From NCBI GenBank assembly GCA_017998095.1, contig JAGODU010000238.1:1-5489 (forward strand): DNA of 5,489 nt, given 5' to 3'. The notes below the pieces were generated by a model. It worked only from the letters and a program-made list of their open reading frames with translations, did no database searches and was not told where the DNA came from. This document shows positions 2,781 to 5,489 of this stretch, piece after piece. The number at the start of each line of letters is the position of its first letter. Position 1 is the first letter of the stretch. Origin of the DNA: Prolixibacteraceae bacterium (GTDB lineage Bacteria; Bacteroidota; Bacteroidia; Bacteroidales; Prolixibacteraceae). A program made the position numbers and the translations under genes.

Positions 2781-5489
2781 AACGCAAATTTCGCACAACA
2801 CTATTTCTTATAGTGTTATTCGTTCTTACTGCCACATCTTTGTTTGGCGATCCCCCCAGTTTTAATACAAGTAATATTACAGTAATTACTCAGAATACTG
2901 GGTCTGGAGGATCACTTGTTGTGGGTTCGGTAGTTAGAGTTACTGTTGCTGATTTACATAATCTTCAAGCAGCCAGCTTTACATCAGCTACTTGTGACTT
3001 TTCTCAATTTGGTGGTCCAGCTAATCAAGTAATGACAAAAATCACCAATGAACCTGGTTTTGGAGAATGGAGAGCTATTTATACACTTCAACTCGGTACA
3101 ATTAATGCTACAAACCGAAAGTTATCTGTAACTGCAACTAATGCAGATGGCTCTATTACAGTTCAACATCCAACAGGATATACTGTTAATGTCGTGCCTC
3201 CTATGGATGCAACAGATATTACATCTTCTCGATTGAGAGTAAATGATGATAATGCAGGACGGTTGTTAAAAATTGGAGATACCATTAATCTGATAGCAAC
3301 CTTCAAAACCTATATTGATTCTGTATGGATTGATTGGGGACATACTTTTGCAGGAGCTCCAGTAATAGGTTATGATGTAGTGAATGGATCTCTTACGGCT
3401 TCATATTTACCTCCAGCCGGTTCCCTATCTTATACTCTGGATTTAAATATTAGAATTGTAACAATGAAATCCACTAATGGACTTTATTCAGAGTCCTCTT
3501 TTTATAAAGATGTATCTAAAAATCAATCAGGTGAAGCAATCCGGGCTGATTTAAATCCTCCCTCATTGGTTGGAGCGTGGGACCTTTGGTATGATACAGG
3601 TTTACCCCTTAGATTTTCACCCAATATTGCTTTAGTAGATAACTATAATACAAATCCAAACACCTTTGCTATCTACTTGAAATTACCCCAGTGGGCAGTT
3701 TCCGGTGGTGCTTCCTCTTTTAAACTTCGTTTCGTTACTGAAGACAGAACTGAATTTTTCAGAACCTTTAGTGCTACTGACTCTCCCGCAACTGTTACAG
3801 AAAGTCCTGCTGGATCGGGAATTCTAAAAGTAATCTGGGATGGAAAGGACAATAATGGAAATATTATTGTTCCTAATGGAATGGTAACAGTTGGTATCAC
3901 ACTTTGGGAAGTTAGCGATGCCGTGGGTAATATTGCAACTATCAGTCACATTAGCGGTGATGAATTTCCTTATAATGCAGATGCTTCAATTGAAGCTAAT
4001 CATACTCAAATTCATCAAAGTGGTGCTGATCACACTGGTAATAGCATTCTTAACCGTATTCATGTTGTAGTTGATAATATTGCACCTATTTATGCTCAAA
4101 ATTTAGCACTTATAGATGCCGGTGATGTAAATATAATTCGGATGATTAATGATGCCAATAATAATTCCCAGTGGGATAGTGGCGAAACAGTTATTTACAC
4201 TCATCAGGGTGGAGTTTCCACCACACCCAATGTGGAATTCAAGTTTCAAGCTCAACGCAACTATACTGTGGACACAAATCCTCTGCGCCATGAAGCTGAA
4301 AAGTATTGGGTTGTGCTGGAAAAATTGGGTACCGAACCAACAACTAAATGGTTTTGGACAGGTTCTACCTGGGCTGATTTAGCTTTATTTGATCAAGAAA
4401 CAGATGGAATAGATGTTACTTTCGGTTCTCAATCTGCAAATTCAGATATTATAAATATTAGTTGGAATATATCTAATATTGTTACTTTCCCTGGTAATCC
4501 CACAGTAGGTATAGATTATAAACTTACTGCTTATTTACAGGATAATGCTGGAAATATTAAAACATCCCAAAATATTAATGTGAACATCAAACACATCTAT
4601 ATGAATATTCCATTAATAAATGAAATTAAAGTTGTTTCTCAGCATAGCCCTGGTGCTAATGGTCTCCCTGTTCTGACAGGCGGGAATGAGAACTTTTATC
4701 TTACATCTGCCTATTCACCTACTGATCTACCTTATACAGGAAATTACTATGTAAGTAAGGACACTCTAAAAATAGAGTTAGTTGTAAACAATCGTGATTT
4801 CTTGAGGGAAACAAGTGCAGTAAAAGTTCAAACGAACCTGTTGGGAGGTACAGTTCCTCTAACTTATACATTGAAACGTAGCGACTTTTCAGCGGATAAT
4901 AAATATGTATTGAGTATACCCGTTACTAATATAGGTAGTGCTGCAGGTTCAACGGCTGGAACTACTTGGGCAATCGGGGGAGAGAATATAGCTCTAAATT
5001 ATATAAGAGTTATCTCTTATGCTATTGAGTATATTATTGATGGTGTTCCTACGAGCTTAAGTTTTGATGCTATTGGTGAAGATTACTTCAATCTGGTGAT
5101 TCCAGGTAAACCTCAATGGCCTACAACAGACCTGGCTGCATATAATCTGACAGTTTCTGAACCTGATCTTACTGAAATTGTGAAATCTATAGATTATGCC
5201 AATACTGCTAATAATAACCTAAATATTCCTGTATCTTTCAATATTAGAGATGCTGTAACAGTTCAGGTTGATGTTTATTCTGCAGGTGTTATTGTGGATA
5301 CTATAAATGAAGCAATAGCTAACCCCCTTGGTGTTAATTTAATTAACTGGGATTTTAATGGTTTCCTTCCTGGAAATTATACTACAACGGTAACATCTTG
5401 GGATTACATTGGCAATTCCTCTGTTACACCTGGACCGAATATTCTTCTGGAAAATGACATTAGTAACGCAATAGCTACTGTTAATATTC
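2777..5489 (+). CDS. Very large exported protein with Ig-like/FlgD-like modules, C-terminus beyond window
   Basis: The frame is open from ATG at 2777 to the right edge (904 codons). GAGGTG (2768-2773) is a strong Shine-Dalgarno that supports this start. Residues 1-24 form a signal peptide: basic KRKFR, a hydrophobic core TLFLIVLFVLTATSLF, and probable cleavage after Gly24. The mature part is Thr/Asn/Ser/Ile/Val-rich with a single Cys seen (73), as expected of extracellular beta-sandwich modules. A FlgD-type Ig motif is visible at 354-385 (WDGKDNNGN, then PNGMVTVGITLWEVSDAVGN), and a looser copy at 858-880 (WDFNGFLPGNY, SWDYIGN). DNIAP (433-437) and DNAGN (589-593) are typical of bacterial Ig-like repeats. 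D459-ANNNSQWDSGE-470 resembles a calcium-binding loop. No catalytic domain is seen. By analogy it is secreted or surface-anchored; any C-terminal sorting signal or FlgD-type tail would lie beyond the window. The specific role (adhesin, matrix protein, S-layer-like) is unknown. Confidence 0.9.
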   Translation, partial: MKRKFRTTLFLIVLFVLTATSLFGDPPSFNTSNITVITQNTGSGGSLVVGSVVRVTVADLHNLQAASFTSATCDFSQFGGPANQVMTKITNEPGFGEWRAIYTLQLGTINATNRKLSVTATNADGSITVQHPTGYTVNVVPPMDATDITSSRLRVNDDNAGRLLKIGDTINLIATFKTYIDSVWIDWGHTFAGAPVIGYDVVNGSLTASYLPPAGSLSYTLDLNIRIVTMKSTNGLYSESSFYKDVSKNQSGEAIRADLNPPSLVGAWDLWYDTGLPLRFSPNIALVDNYNTNPNTFAIYLKLPQWAVSGGASSFKLRFVTEDRTEFFRTFSATDSPATVTESPAGSGILKVIWDGKDNNGNIIVPNGMVTVGITLWEVSDAVGNIATISHISGDEFPYNADASIEANHTQIHQSGADHTGNSILNRIHVVVDNIAPIYAQNLALIDAGDVNIIRMINDANNNSQWDSGETVIYTHQGGVSTTPNVEFKFQAQRNYTVDTNPLRHEAEKYWVVLEKLGTEPTTKWFWTGSTWADLALFDQETDGIDVTFGSQSANSDIINISWNISNIVTFPGNPTVGIDYKLTAYLQDNAGNIKTSQNINVNIKHIYMNIPLINEIKVVSQHSPGANGLPVLTGGNENFYLTSAYSPTDLPYTGNYYVSKDTLKIELVVNNRDFLRETSAVKVQTNLLGGTVPLTYTLKRSDFSADNKYVLSIPVTNIGSAAGSTAGTTWAIGGENIALNYIRVISYAIEYIIDGVPTSLSFDAIGEDYFNLVIPGKPQWPTTDLAAYNLTVSEPDLTEIVKSIDYANTANNNLNIPVSFNIRDAVTVQVDVYSAGVIVDTINEAIANPLGVNLINWDFNGFLPGNYTTTVTSWDYIGNSSVTPGPNILLENDISNAIATVNI

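Noticed and set aside
4151..4186. Dockerin-type calcium-binding repeat in the large protein
   Set aside because: Only one DxNxNxxxDxGE loop is seen (residues 459-470), whereas dockerins carry two loops with a characteristic spacing. It is kept only as a calcium-loop-like motif.
3673..4382. Short frames on both strands inside the large exported protein gene (3673-3900 and 4103-4291 minus; 4149-4382 plus)
   Set aside because: All lie in other frames of a continuous coding region with a signal peptide and recognisable motifs.

Overview
The window looks like chromosomal DNA of a Gram-negative bacterium of the FCB group. The best guess is a Cloacimonadota relative ('Candidatus Cloacimonas'), and this guess is weak. 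The reasons are AT-rich DNA with ordinary Shine-Dalgarno sites (AAAGGAG, AAGGAG, GAGGTG), a very large signal-peptide-bearing protein of beta-sandwich type with FlgD-like Ig modules, and spacers full of short degenerate repeats. No rRNA, tRNA or marker gene is present to settle the taxonomy.

Layout. (1) Positions 1-1030, minus strand: the N-terminal 343 codons of a nucleotide-sugar dehydrogenase of the UDP-glucose/GDP-mannose dehydrogenase family. The gene runs off the left edge just after its catalytic cysteine motif. (2) Positions 1031 to about 2350: a long divergent spacer with no convincing gene. It holds a degenerate 50/51-bp tandem repeat (1070-1195) with small hairpins, a 7-bp inverted repeat (1292-1322), a 58-nt near-perfect hairpin built of 11-bp units (1486-1543), a 14-bp palindrome (1559-1572) and a possible promoter (about 2054-2081). 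Open frames here are Cys-rich or repeat-derived and are not called as genes, apart from one weak 32-codon candidate. (3) Positions 2354-2780: three short open frames that run into one another by stop/start overlaps. The last (55 codons) has a good Shine-Dalgarno site, carries a 21-bp (7-residue) repeat four times, and ends in an ATGA overlap with the next gene. A good TATAAT box and a hairpin lie just before it. (4) Positions 2777-5489, plus strand: a very large exported protein, 904 codons visible and open at the right edge, with a signal peptide, Ig-like/FlgD-like modules and one calcium-loop-like motif.

How the parts fit. The dehydrogenase should supply an oxidised nucleotide sugar (a uronic acid) for surface polysaccharide, and the large protein is probably surface-displayed or secreted. 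Both therefore concern the cell envelope, but they are divergently transcribed and nothing shows direct cooperation. The most unusual signals are in the spacer and leader: two unrelated repeat structures whose sequence differences keep base pairing (including G-U) only when read as plus-strand RNA, and the repeat-bearing leader frame translationally linked to the surface protein.
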